64,000 bases of DNA, from contig JAIZWL010000001.1 in assembly GCA_021498125.1 (NCBI GenBank), positions 961,434-1,025,433 of the forward strand. Reading direction: 5' to 3'. This stretch comes from Candidatus Thorarchaeota archaeon. Lineage in GTDB: Archaea > Asgardarchaeota > Thorarchaeia > Thorarchaeales > Thorarchaeaceae. Made by a program: the position numbers and the translations under genes. The notes under the pieces are model-generated. The model had not been told where the DNA came from. It did not search any database and saw only the letters and a list, made by a program, of their open reading frames with translations. Of the stretch, positions 63,096 to 64,000 are shown in pieces; the first letter of the stretch is position 1; every line of letters starts with the position of its first letter.

Positions 63096-63482
63096 ATGAT
63101 GAAATTGAACAAACGGACAAGCAGCCTGTTGATGTTCATTTTGGGCGTTGTCGTATTTGCGCTCATATTCGCCACGTTCATACTGCCAATCTCTGCTTTG
63201 GAAGTCCCCGGCCAGGGGTTCATGCCATTGCAGACTGGAACTGATGTAGGTGGGGCCATCGGTGGTATCGCCATTGGTGCTGGCCTTGCTGTTGGTCTGG
63301 CAGGTGTTGGCGCAGGCATTGGTATGGGCACTGCATCAGCAGCAGCACTTGGAGCAATCACAGAAAAACCTGAGACCTTTGGTAAATCCATCCTCTATGT
63401 TGTATTCATTGAGGTCATTGCCATCTACGGATTTGTGATCGCATACATGTTGATGGGTTATCTTCCAGGACTGATGTCCTAG
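63096..63482 (+). CDS. atpK: A/V-type ATPase proteolipid subunit K
   Basis: A 128-residue c-ring subunit. An N-terminal hydrophobic signal-like helix (LLMFILGVVVFALIFATFILPISA) precedes the two-helix hairpin: GAIGGIAIGAGLAVGLAGVGAGIGMG and ILYVVFIEVIAIYGFVIAYML. The second helix carries the ion-binding glutamate in FIEVIAIYG. The presence of a leader-like helix makes it longer than many c subunits, known for archaeal K. It is translated closely behind subunit C. Confidence 0.93.
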   Translation: MMKLNKRTSSLLMFILGVVVFALIFATFILPISALEVPGQGFMPLQTGTDVGGAIGGIAIGAGLAVGLAGVGAGIGMGTASAAALGAITEKPETFGKSILYVVFIEVIAIYGFVIAYMLMGYLPGLMS

Positions 63483-63509
63483 TTAACATCATACAAAAAG
63501 AGCTTAGAG

Positions 63510-63526
63510 GAGAGGCATTGCCTCTC
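63510..63526. terminator. Hairpin between convergent ATPase genes
   Basis: GAGAGGC and GCCTCTC form a 7-bp perfect stem around ATT. It stands between the stops of atpK and the minus-strand E subunit gene and would work for both directions. Confidence 0.55.
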
Positions 63527-63542
63527 TCTCCATATTTTATTT

Positions 63543-64000
63543 TCATTCTCTTTCCGTGAACAAGATCGAGGCGATCTTATCTCTGATGGCTGACTGAAGG
63601 CGTTCGTAGCGTGCCTCAATCGTATTGTCCACCCACATGTCCCCATCCGTTGTGCGTATGATGGCTCCACCAGATGCCTGAGTGTGTTCCTTTGCAATGC
63701 TCAGTTTGGTCTTCTTACCAGTCGTCTTCTCGATCTCCTTGACCAGTTCCGTGAGATCAAGTGTCATCTTACTGCTCTCTGGAACAACAAGTTCTAGTTC
63801 CGGTGATGCAAGAGCAATTCCCGCTTCGATTATCAGCCTTTTCAGAATTGGCTCAAACTCCTTCTTCCCTGCGAGATCAGTAGCCTGTGCAAGAACCTCG
63901 TTCATAATCGAAGTGATGAATTCATCTTTTGCACGAAGGATCTGTTGTTTGGCCTTGAGCTTTGCATTCGCCTCATATCTCTTAATGACCGTCTGAGCCT
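63543..64000 (-). CDS. atpE: A/V-type ATPase subunit E, partial at window edge
   Basis: The peripheral stalk subunit E that links the catalytic head to the membrane. About 152 residues are inside the window; the start lies beyond base 64000. The N-terminal part reads as a charged helix (KRYEANAKLKAKQQILRAKD), followed by the globular C-terminal domain LIIEAGIALASPELELVVP and HTQASGGAIIRTTDGDMWVDNTIEARYERL, which is strongly typical of NtpE/AtpE. It is convergent with atpK, an arrangement unlike the usual single atp operon. Confidence 0.9.
   Translation of the reverse strand, partial: AQTVIKRYEANAKLKAKQQILRAKDEFITSIMNEVLAQATDLAGKKEFEPILKRLIIEAGIALASPELELVVPESSKMTLDLTELVKEIEKTTGKKTKLSIAKEHTQASGGAIIRTTDGDMWVDNTIEARYERLQSAIRDKIASILFTERE

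Overview
The window looks like a chromosomal segment of an archaeon. The evidence is an A/V-type ATPase gene set (subunits C, K and E), a head-to-head prenyl synthase-like gene, several orphan multi-membrane proteins, a PadR–TRASH regulator, and genes that start either on clear GGAGG sites or with none. GC content is moderate. A seven-helix membrane protein with a longin-like cytosolic domain, together with bacterial-type GAPDH and ThrRS, makes an Asgard archaeon (Thorarchaeia-like) a reasonable guess. No rRNA or ribosomal marker is present to prove this.

Layout. 0-16 kb: a tandem GNAT-like protein, two peptide-type ABC ATPases (one with a degenerate site), an MFS carrier, a multi-PAS histidine kinase, an amidohydrolase, an orphan HicB-like protein beside a 24-bp palindrome, TrmO, GAPDH, three unknown membrane proteins, an M23 peptidase, and a tandem MsrA pair of which one copy has lost its catalytic cysteine. 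16-29 kb: a thiamine-binding-like protein, an AbiE toxin-antitoxin pair, an M20 peptidase, B12-dependent ribonucleotide reductase, an AlkD-like protein, two DUF4139 proteins and a TGS-less ThrRS. 29-40 kb is the accessory region: two PD-(D/E)XK-like proteins with internal repeats, a twice-frameshifted membrane gene, a WGR protein and its decayed second copy flanking a cassette of three unknown genes, a prenyl synthase-like gene, and an MNT/HEPN pair whose HEPN gene has an in-frame stop.

40-53 kb: a PadR–TRASH regulator, a UPF0182 giant membrane protein, OsmC, a sugar epimerase, and a six-gene operon for the ion-pumping membrane arm of a complex I / Mbh-type machine with no catalytic arm beside it, followed by three membrane proteins. 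53-57 kb: a secreted HEFGH metalloprotease whose Tat signal peptide is split from its likely start by a (GGTC)3 repeat, a surface protein, and a 427-bp unit bounded by 49-bp inverted repeats. 57-64 kb: a GIY-YIG nuclease, an FGGY kinase convergent with a LarA-type racemase, small membrane proteins, and ATPase subunits C and K convergent with E, which runs off the window.

The best candidates for something undescribed are the repeat-split Tat metalloprotease, the 49-bp inverted-repeat element, the three-gene cassette between WGR copies, and the membrane longin-like protein. All functions are read from sequence motifs only; no database search was run.
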